This document shows positions 1 to 6,386 of a stretch of DNA of 15,571 nucleotides, piece by piece. Each line of letters opens with the position of its first letter. Within the stretch, counting starts at the first letter, position 1. The DNA comes from an uncultured Chryseobacterium sp. (GTDB lineage Bacteria > Bacteroidota > Bacteroidia > Flavobacteriales > Weeksellaceae). The notes below the pieces were generated by a model, which saw only the letters and a list, made by a program, of their open reading frames with translations, was not told where the DNA came from and ran no database searches. The DNA is taken from NCBI RefSeq assembly GCF_936933875.1, contig NZ_CAKZIK010000065.1:1-15571 (forward strand), given 5' to 3'. Position numbers and translations under genes: made by a program.

Positions 1-31
1 AAAAAAGGCTCAGATTATAAAATCCAAGCCT
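1..31 (-). terminator. Possible second terminator downstream of atpC
   Basis: Read on the minus strand, AGGCT (31-27) pairs with AGCCT (10-6). An inner GATT/AATC pairing (24-21 with 16-13) sits across a TG/TG internal loop around a TTAT loop, and a T-run follows to the window edge (6-1). It may be a back-up to the stronger hairpin at 92-121, or end an unseen gene. The stem is short and interrupted, so this is tentative. Confidence 0.4.
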
Positions 32-91
32 AACTTTTCTACTTACATACTTCACGGGATAGTGTCTTAATTTTAAATAGCTAATCCCAAT

Positions 92-121
92 AAAAAAAGC
101 GAACCATCACTGGTCCGCTTT
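92..121 (-). terminator. Rho-independent terminator of the atpDC unit
   Basis: On the minus strand, AAAGCGGACCA pairs with TGGTTCGCTTT around a GTGA tetraloop. The stem is 11 bp with one G-U wobble and is followed directly by a T-run at 98-92. It begins about 20 bases past the atpC stop codon, where a transcription end is expected. Confidence 0.85.
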
Positions 122-141
122 CTTATTGTTGTTGTTTTGGC

Positions 142-423
142 TTATTCGCAAAGAATAATACCTTTATCGTTGTTAAATTCAAGAACGCCGCTTTTGATCT
201 CGTAGGAGAAAGCAGACTTGGCTTCCGTTTCTTTAGTCAGGTATTTCTCGTAAGCTGCACCAACTTTGTCTGTGTAGATCTTCACTTTACCGTTTACCAA
301 GGCAGAAACTATCGCCGCGTGGTTCTTAAAAATCTGGAACTGGCCGCTTTTTCCAGGCAATAGAACAGACTCTACCTCGCCATCAAAAACTACATATTCC
401 GGAGTTAAAATTTTTATATTCAT
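142..423 (-). CDS. atpC: ATP synthase F1 subunit epsilon
   Basis: This is the epsilon subunit of the F1 part of the proton-translocating ATP synthase. It belongs to the central stalk with gamma and couples rotation to catalysis on the cytoplasmic face. The 93 residues match the N-terminal beta-sandwich domain: an ILTPE motif near residues 5-9, and DGEVESVLLPGKSGQFQI with NHAAIVSAL around 14-42. The C-terminal two-helix inhibitory domain of the roughly 135-residue proteobacterial protein is absent. Short epsilon subunits are usual in Bacteroidota, so this is not a truncation. It starts at ATG (423-421) with no clear Shine-Dalgarno. It lies 84 bases downstream of atpD, separated by an inverted repeat, and is followed by a strong terminator, so it ends the atpDC transcript. 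Confidence 0.95.
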   Translation of the reverse strand: MNIKILTPEYVVFDGEVESVLLPGKSGQFQIFKNHAAIVSALVNGKVKIYTDKVGAAYEKYLTKETEAKSAFSYEIKSGVLEFNNDKGIILCE

Positions 424-430
424 TATTATG

Positions 431-492
431 AAATTATAGATTGTAGATTTTAAATTATAAATTATTGCAATTCAATCTAAAATCTAAAATTT
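431..492. repeat. Imperfect inverted repeat between atpD and atpC
   Basis: The 19-base arm at 431-449 (AAATTATAGATTGTAGATT) and the arm at 474-492 (AATCTAAAATCTAAAATTT) are inverted copies that match at 17 of 19 positions, with a 24-base spacer. The whole intergenic stretch (424-507) is AT-rich and built from TAGATT-like units. In the transcript it could form a hairpin between the two cistrons. There is no T-run next to it, so it does not look like a terminator. Confidence 0.75.
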
Positions 493-507
493 AACATTTA
501 AAATTTC

Positions 508-2016
508 TTAAGCGTTTTCAGCAAGCATTTTTTGTCCTGCAGCAATCGCTTCTTCAATGGTTCCTTTTAGGTTGAATGCTGCTTCCGGATACTGATCCAG
601 CTCACCATCTATGATCATATTAAATCCTTTTATGGTATCTTTGATATCTACCAAAGATCCCGGGATCCCTGTAAACTGCTCAGCAACGTGGAAAGGCTGA
701 GATAAGAATCTCTGTACTTTTCTCGCTCTGTAAACCACCAATTTATCTTCTTCAGACAATTCTTCCATACCAAGGATTGCAATAATATCCTGCAATGCTT
801 TGTATCTCTGAAGAATTTCTTTTACTCTCTGAGCACAGTTATAATGTTCTTCACCGATGATTTCCGGAGCCAAGATTCTTGACGTAGAAGCCAATGGATC
901 TACCGCCGGATAAATACCCAAAGCTGCAATTTTTCTGTCCAATACTGTTGTAGCATCCAAGTGAGCAAACGTTGTTGCAGGAGCCGGGTCAGTTAAGTCA
1001 TCCGCAGGTACGTAAACCGCCTGTACAGAAGTAATTGAACCATTTTTAGTAGAAGTAATTCTTTCCTGCATCGCACCCATTTCAGATGCCAAAGTTGGTT
1101 GGTAACCTACCGCAGAAGGCATACGTCCCAAAAGTGCAGACACCTCAGAACCAGCCTGTGTAAAACGGAAAATGTTATCTACGAAGAAAAGAACGTCTCT
1201 TCCCTGTCCTTGTCCGTCACCATCACGGAAATATTCTGCTATTGTAAGACCAGAAAGTGCTACTCTTGCTCTTGCTCCAGGTGGCTCGTTCATCTGTCCG
1301 AAAACGAAAGTTGCCTTAGAGTCTTTCATTTCTTCAAGATTTACTTTAGAAAGATCCCAACCTCCATTTTCCATAGAGTGCATGAAATCATCACCATATT
1401 TAATAATTCCGGACTCCAACATCTCTCTCAAAAGGTCGTTTCCTTCACGGGTTCTTTCACCTACTCCTGCGAATACAGAAAGACCACCGTGTCCTTTTGC
1501 GATATTGTTAATCAGTTCCTGGATCAATACTGTTTTACCTACACCTGCTCCACCGAACAATCCAATTTTACCTCCTTTTGCATAAGGCTCAATAAGGTCG
1601 ATAACTTTAATCCCTGTGAATAAAACTTCAGCAGAAGTAGAAAGTTGGTCGAATTTTGGTGCTTCTCTGTGGATTGGCAATCCTCCTTCTTTAGAAATAC
1701 TCTGGATACCGTCTATTGCGTCTCCTACTACATTAAACAATCTTCCGTTTACAGCCTCACCAATTGGCATGGTAATTTGCTGTCCCTGTCCGTAAACATC
1801 CTGTCCTCTTTGAAGACCGTCTGTTGCATCCATCGCGATACATCTTACAGAATCTTGACCGATGTGCTGCTCTACTTCAAGTACAACTTTTTCGCCGTTA
1901 TGTTTAGTGATTTCCAGTGCGTCATAGATTTTTGGAAGCTCTTCTACTTCTGTAAAAACTACGTCGATTACCGGACCGATAATTTGAGAAATTTTTCCTT
2001 TAATTTGGTTTGCCAT
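508..2016 (-). CDS. atpD: ATP synthase F1 subunit beta
   Basis: This is the catalytic beta subunit of F1, which makes ATP from ADP and phosphate. The protein has 502 residues. The N-terminal barrel spans about 4-80. The P-loop GGAGVGKT is at 155-162, GERTREG with the catalytic Glu187 at 186-192, the Walker B stretch DVLFFVD ends at Asp280, ALGIYPAVDPL is at 365-375, and a DELSEED-equivalent EELSEED is at 418-424. Residues about 210-232 look like a small insertion relative to proteobacterial beta subunits; from memory this is common in Bacteroidota. The start is ATG 2016-2014 (MANQIKG). The reading frame extends eight codons further to a TTG at 2040, but that TTG lies inside the -7 promoter element, so it cannot be the start. 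The gene is transcribed into atpC. The other F1Fo genes are not next to it, which agrees with the split atp clusters of this phylum. Confidence 0.97.
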   Translation of the reverse strand: MANQIKGKISQIIGPVIDVVFTEVEELPKIYDALEITKHNGEKVVLEVEQHIGQDSVRCIAMDATDGLQRGQDVYGQGQQITMPIGEAVNGRLFNVVGDAIDGIQSISKEGGLPIHREAPKFDQLSTSAEVLFTGIKVIDLIEPYAKGGKIGLFGGAGVGKTVLIQELINNIAKGHGGLSVFAGVGERTREGNDLLREMLESGIIKYGDDFMHSMENGGWDLSKVNLEEMKDSKATFVFGQMNEPPGARARVALSGLTIAEYFRDGDGQGQGRDVLFFVDNIFRFTQAGSEVSALLGRMPSAVGYQPTLASEMGAMQERITSTKNGSITSVQAVYVPADDLTDPAPATTFAHLDATTVLDRKIAALGIYPAVDPLASTSRILAPEIIGEEHYNCAQRVKEILQRYKALQDIIAILGMEELSEEDKLVVYRARKVQRFLSQPFHVAEQFTGIPGSLVDIKDTIKGFNMIIDGELDQYPEAAFNLKGTIEEAIAAGQKMLAENA

Positions 2017-2037
2017 TGCTAAATTTTTTCGTGTGTG

Positions 2038-2067
2038 CAAATATAGTGATATTAAGGAAATCTACAA
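2038..2067 (-). promoter_or_regulatory. atpD promoter (Bacteroidota type)
   Basis: On the minus strand, TTG (2067-2065), a 19-base spacer and TATATTTG (2045-2038) match the -33/-7 consensus TTG-N19-20-TAnnTTTG. The predicted transcription start lies just upstream of the ATG at 2016, giving a 5' leader of about 15 bases. The -33 TTG is half of a CAATTG palindrome; the other half serves the divergent ribF promoter. Confidence 0.8.
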
Positions 2068-2098
2068 TTGGTTAAAAAAAAGATTTTTGTCATATTTG
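2068..2098 (+). promoter_or_regulatory. ribF promoter (Bacteroidota type)
   Basis: TTG (2068-2070), a 20-base spacer and CATATTTG (2091-2098) match the consensus with one mismatch in the -7 element (CA for TA). Transcription would begin near 2104, about 15 bases before the TTG start codon of ribF. The -33 element abuts that of atpD on the other strand. Confidence 0.65.
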
Positions 2099-2118
2099 CA
2101 CCATTAAATTTTTCTTCT

Positions 2119-3039
2119 TTGAAAATCATTAAAAACTTAAATGAATACCATGAAAAAACACCTTTGGCGCTGTCTATTGGGATGTTTGATGGTGTTCATC
2201 TTGGTCATCAAACCATCATTAGACAACTGAATGACGTTGCCCATAACAAAGGTCTGCAATCCGCCATCCTCACTTTTTGGCCACATCCGAGAACAGTTTT
2301 CAACCCAAATGATGATTTGAAACTGCTCAACACGATTGAAGAAAAAACGTATCTGCTCGAAAAAAACGGCGTTCAACATTTATTTCTGAAAGAATTTGAT
2401 GAAGCCTTCCGAAATTTAACCGGAGAAGAATTTGTGAGACAAATTTTGGTTGAAAAACTCAATGTAAAATATCTGATTATTGGTCACGACCATACTTTTG
2501 GGAAAAACCGAAGCGGAGATTTTGCATTACTGCAAAAAATGTCTTCTGAAGGTGGTTTTGAAGTTCAGCAAGTTGAAGCCGTGAATTTTCACGATAAAAA
2601 TATCAGTTCTACCCAAATCCGAAATGCTTTGGCTGCGGGAAACGTCATCGAAGCTAACGCAATGTTGGGTTACGTTTATTCTATCAAAGGAATTGTGGTT
2701 GACGGAAAGAAAATAGGAAGAACAATTGGTTATCCCACTGCGAATATTCAAACCAATCCTATCAAACTTTTGCCTAAAAAAGGTGCCTACATCGTTGAAG
2801 TTTTTGTGAAAGATCAAAAATATAAGGGAATGTTGAGCATCGGAACCAATCCTACTGTGAATGGACAACAATTGTCAACAGAAGTTTTTATCCTTGATTT
2901 TGATGCCAATATTTATGGAGAAGAAATTTCTGTAAACTTCCGCGATTTTCTTCACGATGAAATTAAATTCGAATCTTTGGAAAAGTTGATTGAAAGGCTT
3001 GATGAAGATAAAGTGATGACGGAGAATTTTTCTTTCTGA
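2119..3039 (+). CDS. ribF: Bifunctional riboflavin kinase / FAD synthetase
   Basis: RibF phosphorylates riboflavin to FMN and then adenylylates FMN to FAD in the cytoplasm. The N-terminal FMN adenylyltransferase domain (about 1-180) shows GMFDGVHLGH (21-30), TFWPHPR (52-58), GHDHTFGKNRSGD (122-134) and the SSTQIR signature (163-168). The C-terminal riboflavin kinase domain (about 185-300) shows GYPTANI (204-210), GMLSIGTNPT (237-246) and the catalytic Glu255 in STEVFILDF. I start it at TTG 2119 (MKIIKNLNEYH), which gives 306 residues, the usual family length. The frame is open back to 2068, but that part overlaps the promoter, and the next in-frame ATG would cut into the nucleotide-binding motif. 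It is divergent from atpD and converges on the next gene, with two bases between the stop codons and no terminator hairpin. Confidence 0.95.
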   Translation: MKIIKNLNEYHEKTPLALSIGMFDGVHLGHQTIIRQLNDVAHNKGLQSAILTFWPHPRTVFNPNDDLKLLNTIEEKTYLLEKNGVQHLFLKEFDEAFRNLTGEEFVRQILVEKLNVKYLIIGHDHTFGKNRSGDFALLQKMSSEGGFEVQQVEAVNFHDKNISSTQIRNALAAGNVIEANAMLGYVYSIKGIVVDGKKIGRTIGYPTANIQTNPIKLLPKKGAYIVEVFVKDQKYKGMLSIGTNPTVNGQQLSTEVFILDFDANIYGEEISVNFRDFLHDEIKFESLEKLIERLDEDKVMTENFSF

Positions 3040-3041
3040 TT

Positions 3042-3395
3042 TTAAGAATTCAAAAACTCTCGCTGCAATTTTTTCGTTAACGATTTGAAGATTAATTCGT
3101 AGGAATGATCGATTAATTTTTTAATTAAATCCGGCTTCAATCCTTCACAAACTACGGAATTCCAATGCGTTTTGTTCATGTGATAAGCGCCTTCAATCTG
3201 CGGATACTGTTCGCGAAGTTCTCCGCTCCATTCCGGGTCGGTTTTCACACTGATGGTTAGGGGATGTTTTTCCAAAGGAATGAGCAGAAACATTTTTCCA
3301 CCCACTTTCAGCACCAAAGTTTCACTGTCGAATGGAAAAGTTTCCTCCACACCTTTCTTCAGTGCGCAATATTCGAGTATCTCCTGAATTTCCAT
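3042..3395 (-). CDS. MmcQ/YjbR-like protein
   Basis: This 117-residue protein has the length and pattern of the MmcQ/YjbR family (CyaY-like fold, often annotated as DNA-binding). Typical features are the N-terminal helix MEIQEILEYCALKKGVEETFPF, a beta stretch VLKVGGKMFLLIPL (about 28-41), KTDPEWSGELREQYPQIEGAYHMNKTHWNSV (about 51-81), and a C-terminal pair of helices with LIKKLIDHSYELI. The molecular function is not established for most members, and the DNA-binding label comes from the family. It starts at ATG 3395-3393 and has a possible -7 element at 3447-3440. Its stop codon is two bases from that of ribF, so the two genes meet tail to tail. There is no signal peptide or membrane segment. 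Confidence 0.88.
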   Translation of the reverse strand: MEIQEILEYCALKKGVEETFPFDSETLVLKVGGKMFLLIPLEKHPLTISVKTDPEWSGELREQYPQIEGAYHMNKTHWNSVVCEGLKPDLIKKLIDHSYELIFKSLTKKLQREFLNS

Positions 3396-3398
3396 TTT

Positions 3399-3432
3399 TA
3401 AATGAGTGATAAATAATAGGTAATGAGTAATG
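3399..3432. repeat. Low-complexity TAATGAGTAAT-type intergenic repeat
   Basis: The stretch between the divergent YjbR-like and SDR genes is made of degenerate units such as AATGAGTGAT, AATAATAGG and TAATGAGTAATG. The same unit type recurs at 15451-15481, upstream of menA. No function is evident. Confidence 0.55.
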
Positions 3433-3439
3433 TTTCAAA

Positions 3440-3447
3440 CAAATTTA
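3440..3447 (-). promoter_or_regulatory. Possible -7 element for the YjbR-like gene
   Basis: The minus strand reads TAAATTTG, an exact TAnnTTTG match about 45 bases upstream of the ATG at 3395. The nearest upstream TTG is 24 bases away, longer than the usual 19-20, so the -33 element is not convincing. Confidence 0.4.
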
Positions 3448-3497
3448 CTACATTTAGAATTGCTTATTACTCAACTTTAATTACAGATTTTATTGTT

Positions 3498-4154
3498 ATG
3501 AAAGCACTTGTTATCGGCGCAACCGGCGCTACAGGAAAAGATTTAGTTAATAAATTACTTGCAGATAAAGATTACGAAGAAGTAAATGTTTTCGTTCGCA
3601 AACCAATGAACATTGACAATACAAAGCTCAAAACGCACGTCGTAGATTTTGAAAAACCGGACGAATGGAAAAATCTTGTTCAGGGTGATGTTGCTTTTTC
3701 ATGTCTTGGAACTACTCTGAAAGATGCTGGAAGCAAGGAAGCACAACGAAAAGTGGATTTCGATTACCAGTATAATTTTGCACAAGCCGCCAAAGAAAAC
3801 GGGGTGGAAGATTATGTTTTAGTTTCTGCGTACGGTGCAAATCCCAACTCAAAAATTTTCTATTCACGAATGAAAGGCGAGCTGGAACAGGAAGTAAAAA
3901 AACTGCATTTTAACAAAATGACCATCTTCCAACCTGGAATACTCGAAAGAAAAGATACTGAAAGAGCCGGCGAAGTTTTGGGCGGAAAAATCATCAAAAT
4001 CGCAAATAAATTAGGATTATTCGAAAGTCAGAAACCTTTGCCAACGGATGTTTTAGCTCAAGCGATGGTCAATTCATCCAAAATAAAATCCAACGGATAT
4101 TCTAAAATAAAATTGGGAGGAATATTTGCGTTTGCGGAGAAAGTAAGGGATTAA
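3498..4154 (+). CDS. NAD(P)-binding atypical SDR (TIP30/CC3-like)
   Basis: This is a predicted NAD(P)H-binding oxidoreductase or epimerase-like protein of 218 residues, of the atypical short-chain dehydrogenase group related to HTATIP2/TIP30 (CC3). It begins MKALVIGATGATGKDLV, with the glycine-rich loop GATGATG at about 7-13. It continues with an acidic Rossmann loop, FSCLGTTLKDAGS (about 72-84), VLVSAYGAN (about 113-121) and YSRMKGELE, the YxxxK active-site pair at about 127-131. The substrate cannot be deduced. The frame is open for 25 codons upstream to an ATG at 3423. I prefer the ATG at 3498 because the protein then starts directly with the first Rossmann strand and the upstream part is low-complexity intergenic sequence. 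It converges on the peroxidase gene across a strong hairpin. Confidence 0.88.
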   Translation: MKALVIGATGATGKDLVNKLLADKDYEEVNVFVRKPMNIDNTKLKTHVVDFEKPDEWKNLVQGDVAFSCLGTTLKDAGSKEAQRKVDFDYQYNFAQAAKENGVEDYVLVSAYGANPNSKIFYSRMKGELEQEVKKLHFNKMTIFQPGILERKDTERAGEVLGGKIIKIANKLGLFESQKPLPTDVLAQAMVNSSKIKSNGYSKIKLGGIFAFAEKVRD

Positions 4155-4159
4155 GTTCC

Positions 4160-4181
4160 CGCAGATTGTGCTGATTTAATA
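4160..4181. repeat. CGCAGATT-type intergenic repeat remnant
   Basis: The sequence around CCCGCAGATTGTGCTGATTT, just after the SDR stop codon, resembles the degenerate CGCAGATTnnGCAGATT-type repeats that I recall from many Bacteroidota intergenic regions. Only about two units are present, so this is tentative. Confidence 0.35.
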
Positions 4182-4209
4182 CTACAATCATAAGATTCCT
4201 AAAATAAAA

Positions 4210-4250
4210 TTGCCACGAATTCATTAATAAAATTAATGAATTCGTGGCAA
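4210..4250. terminator. Bidirectional hairpin between convergent genes
   Basis: A perfect 19-bp inverted repeat (arms 4210-4228 and 4232-4250, starting TTGCCACGAATTC) has a 3-base loop. It is followed by AAAATTTTT on the plus strand and by A/T-rich sequence on the minus strand. It sits between the stop codons of the plus-strand SDR gene (4154) and the minus-strand peroxidase gene (4268), so it can end both transcripts. The stem is longer than a typical terminator, and the GCCACGAATT word looks like a known flavobacterial intergenic repeat, so it may be a repeat that was recruited. Confidence 0.8.
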
Positions 4251-4267
4251 AATTTTTGGTAATAAAA

Positions 4268-4843
4268 CTACTTCAAATACTTTGTAATCGCATCATCCGT
4301 AGGTTTTGTTGTACTTACAAAACTGTCGATGAGTTTTCCGTTTTCATCTACTAAAAACTTGGTAAAGTTCCATAGAATAGCAGAATTTTTTACGCCGTTC
4401 AGTTCTTTTTCGGTTAGATATTTAAAAATAGGCGCAGTGTCATCGCCCTTCACAGAGACTTTTGCCGCCATTGGAAAAGTTACACCATAATTTTTCTGAC
4501 AGAAGGTTCCTATTTCCGCATTGCTTCCCGGCTCCTGCCCACCGAAATTATTGGCTGGAAATCCTACAATCACCAGTTTGTCTTTGTTAGCTTCATATAA
4601 TTTTTCCAAGTCTGCATATTGAGGAGTAAAACCGCATTCTGAAGCGGTGTTCACAATCAAAATTTTCTTCCCTTTGAAATCCGCGAAATTAATTTCGCTT
4701 CCGTCCAAAGCTTCCACCTTGTAATCATAAATTGTTTTTCCCATTTCCTTTTCCGTATTTGCCTGTGAAGTTTCAGATTTCTGTCCGGTGCAGCTTTTTA
4801 GAAAAGCCACTACAGAAAGCAGTACAATAAATAATTTTTTCAT
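4268..4843 (-). CDS. Glutathione peroxidase family lipoprotein
   Basis: This is a thiol peroxidase of the glutathione peroxidase (GPx/BtuE) family, 191 residues. It reduces hydrogen peroxide and organic hydroperoxides. The peroxidatic Cys70 lies in NTASECGFTPQY, Gln103 in FPANNFGGQEPG, and Trp158-Asn159 in LWNFTKFLVDENG, which completes the Cys-Gln-Trp-Asn active site. Cys115 in FCQKNYGVTFP is the position used as resolving cysteine in thioredoxin-dependent members. The enzyme is therefore probably thioredoxin-like-dependent rather than glutathione-dependent (inference). The N-terminus MKKLFIVLLSVVAFLKSC is a lipoprotein signal ending at Cys18, although Lys at -2 is an unusual lipobox residue. 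A periplasmic, membrane-anchored location is likely. It begins three bases after the stop codon of the upstream gene, so the two are co-transcribed. Confidence 0.93.
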   Translation of the reverse strand: MKKLFIVLLSVVAFLKSCTGQKSETSQANTEKEMGKTIYDYKVEALDGSEINFADFKGKKILIVNTASECGFTPQYADLEKLYEANKDKLVIVGFPANNFGGQEPGSNAEIGTFCQKNYGVTFPMAAKVSVKGDDTAPIFKYLTEKELNGVKNSAILWNFTKFLVDENGKLIDSFVSTTKPTDDAITKYLK

Positions 4844-4846
4844 GAC

Positions 4847-5509
4847 TTAAAATTTAAAAGTATTCGCAGGGAAAACTTTGTTGGTTTCAATTTTATTCAG
4901 CAACATCACATAATCGCTGTCCTTTTTTGGGGAAGATGCTTCAATTCGGAAAGGCATCAAAAGACTTCCGATTTTTCTGTAATCTCCATACACCAAAGTT
5001 TCATCCTTATTGATTTCTTTTAGCAGCATATACGTTTTTACATCAAAATAATAACGTGTTTTATTAACGTTTTTCGTCAGTTCCACCACAAAGGTTGTTG
5101 CATCTCCTACTTTATCTTTTCCAATCAGTTTGGCATCAAAACCTTTGCTTTCCCAATCGATAAAATCGTTGTCAAAACTTTCCGCATTATAGTTTGGATA
5201 TTCCTGCAGTTTGTTGGCTGCATAATTCATCGCATATCCTTTTTTACCGTCAAATCCTTCAATCGGTGTTTCTTTTTTACCGATAGTTATTACAGTTTTG
5301 GTTAAATTCGGTCTTTGCTGATAAATTTTTATTGGGTAAGAATCGTTGATTCCGAGTGTTACTTTTCCCTGCAGCATTACGGAGTTCAACAGTTTCCAGT
5401 TGGTTAATCCCCCAGAAAGTTCAATGTTTTTGTCAATGATATCCTTCGCAGTTTGTGCATTTACCGCACATGTCAACATCATTACAATGACTAAAAGTAC
5501 CTTTTTCAT
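4847..5509 (-). CDS. Secreted LolA-like protein
   Basis: This 220-residue protein has a signal peptide (about 1-18, MKKVLLVIVMMLTCAVNAQ). It then has a predominantly beta pattern: AKDIIDKNIELSGGLTNWKLLNSVMLQGKV, FDGKKGYAMNY, TTFVVELTKNVNKTRYYFDVKTYMLLKEI and MPFRIEA near the end. This layout resembles the LolA/LppX-like one-sheet fold that Bacteroidota often encode as outer-membrane lipoprotein-sorting-like proteins. It is not a clear orthologue of LolA, and the ligand is unknown. It starts at ATG 5509-5507. A TATATTTG -7 element lies 18 bases upstream. It is the first gene of a two-gene unit with the peroxidase, so both products are probably made together and both act outside the cytoplasm. 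Confidence 0.8.
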   Translation of the reverse strand: MKKVLLVIVMMLTCAVNAQTAKDIIDKNIELSGGLTNWKLLNSVMLQGKVTLGINDSYPIKIYQQRPNLTKTVITIGKKETPIEGFDGKKGYAMNYAANKLQEYPNYNAESFDNDFIDWESKGFDAKLIGKDKVGDATTFVVELTKNVNKTRYYFDVKTYMLLKEINKDETLVYGDYRKIGSLLMPFRIEASSPKKDSDYVMLLNKIETNKVFPANTFKF

Positions 5510-5526
5510 TCGTTCTATTAAGATTC

Positions 5527-5534
5527 CAAATATA
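5527..5534 (-). promoter_or_regulatory. Probable -7 element for the LolA-like/peroxidase unit
   Basis: The minus strand reads TATATTTG, an exact TAnnTTTG match 18 bases upstream of the ATG at 5509. No TTG is present 19-20 bases further upstream, so only half of the promoter is recognised. Confidence 0.5.
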
Positions 5535-5547
5535 TGTTTTTTATTTA

Positions 5548-5648
5548 TTAGTTACTAGTTTGCTGTTACTAGTTATTAGTTAAGAGCAATTCGTTTTGAA
5601 AATAAATTCATTTTTTGGGTCCTCATTTTAACTACTACCTTTTAACTG
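5548..5648. repeat. Low-complexity TTACTAGTT / TTAACTAnT repeats
   Basis: The gap between the LolA-like gene and kdsB holds degenerate units: TTAGTTACTAG, GTTACTAGTTATTAG, and after a unique core (GGGTCC near 5619) TTTTAACTACTACC and TTTTAACTGTTAACTAATACC-like blocks up to the kdsB stop codon. I see no clear terminator hairpin for kdsB here. Confidence 0.5.
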
Positions 5649-6386
5649 TTAACTAATACCTTTCTTCAATATTTCTTTTGCTTTTTCCAAATCTTCGGGA
5701 ACATCAATTCCAACGCCCACAAAATCAGTTTCTATCATCTTGATTTTCATGCCGTTTTCGAGGTAACGGATGCACTCAATTTTTTCGAGTTTTTCTAGAG
5801 ATGTCATTTCCAGTTCAGAAAATTTCAGCAAGGCTTCTTTCCGGAAAGCATAAACGCCAATATGCTTGAAATATTCTGCCTCAATGGTCTTTTCCCGATG
5901 ATATGGAATTACCGAACGGCTAAAATACAGCGCAAAACCTTTTAAATCCGTAATGACTTTTACATTGTTGGGATTTTCTACTTCTTCTGGTTCGTGGAGT
6001 TTGTTTTTCAGTGAAGCCAAAGAGATTTCCTTCTTTTCATCTTGATGAAAAACCTGAATCAGTTGGTTTAAAGGCTCCGTTTTCAAAAAAGGTTCATCGC
6101 CCTGAACATTGATGACGATATCGCATTCAATATTTTGTATAGCTTCTGCAATTCTGTCGCTTCCTGTTTCGTGTTGTCCCGTCATTACAGCATTTCCGCC
6201 ATTTTTTTGAATTTCATCAAAAATAATTTCAGAATCTGTCGCCACGAAAACTTCATCAAACAATCCGGTTTCCACAACGTTTTTGTAAGTAGTTGAAATC
6301 ACGGTTTTTTCTCCCAAAATTTCCATGAGTTTACCTGGAAATCTTGAAGCTTCATAACGGGCAGGAATAACGGCGATTATTTTCAT
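5649..6386 (-). CDS. kdsB: 3-deoxy-manno-octulosonate cytidylyltransferase
   Basis: KdsB activates KDO with CTP to give CMP-KDO, the donor used to attach KDO to lipid A during LPS synthesis in the cytoplasm. The 245 residues are the normal length. Signature motifs are IPARYEASRFPGK (7-19), TGQHETGSDRIAEA (69-82), NVQGDEPF (93-100), NPNNVKV (138-144), YFSRSVIPY (154-162), KHIGVYAFR (174-182), the LEKLEKIECIRYLENG helix (197-212) and GIDVPEDLE (226-234). The start is ATG 6386-6384. Four ATGAATT heptamers and one octamer run from position 6387 outward, so the repeat touches the start codon and supplies the whole leader. The upstream gene on the same strand is a pseudogene, so kdsB may be read from the aminotransferase promoter. 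Confidence 0.96.
   Translation of the reverse strand: MKIIAVIPARYEASRFPGKLMEILGEKTVISTTYKNVVETGLFDEVFVATDSEIIFDEIQKNGGNAVMTGQHETGSDRIAEAIQNIECDIVINVQGDEPFLKTEPLNQLIQVFHQDEKKEISLASLKNKLHEPEEVENPNNVKVITDLKGFALYFSRSVIPYHREKTIEAEYFKHIGVYAFRKEALLKFSELEMTSLEKLEKIECIRYLENGMKIKMIETDFVGVGIDVPEDLEKAKEILKKGIS

Noticed and set aside
1099..2022. Plus-strand open frames across atpD
   Set aside because: They are antisense shadows of the strongly conserved atpD coding sequence, with no independent motif or promoter.
508..2040. Longer atpD beginning at TTG 2040
   Set aside because: The extra eight codons overlap the TATATTTG -7 element, and MANQIKGK at 2016 is a normal beta-subunit N-terminus.
2068..3039. 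ribF start at TTG 2068
   Set aside because: That TTG is the -33 promoter box. The extra 17 residues are encoded by the promoter and leader, and are not family-like.
3423..3497. N-terminal extension of the SDR protein
   Set aside because: It consists of low-complexity intergenic sequence. ATG 3498 puts the glycine-rich loop at the usual distance from the N-terminus.
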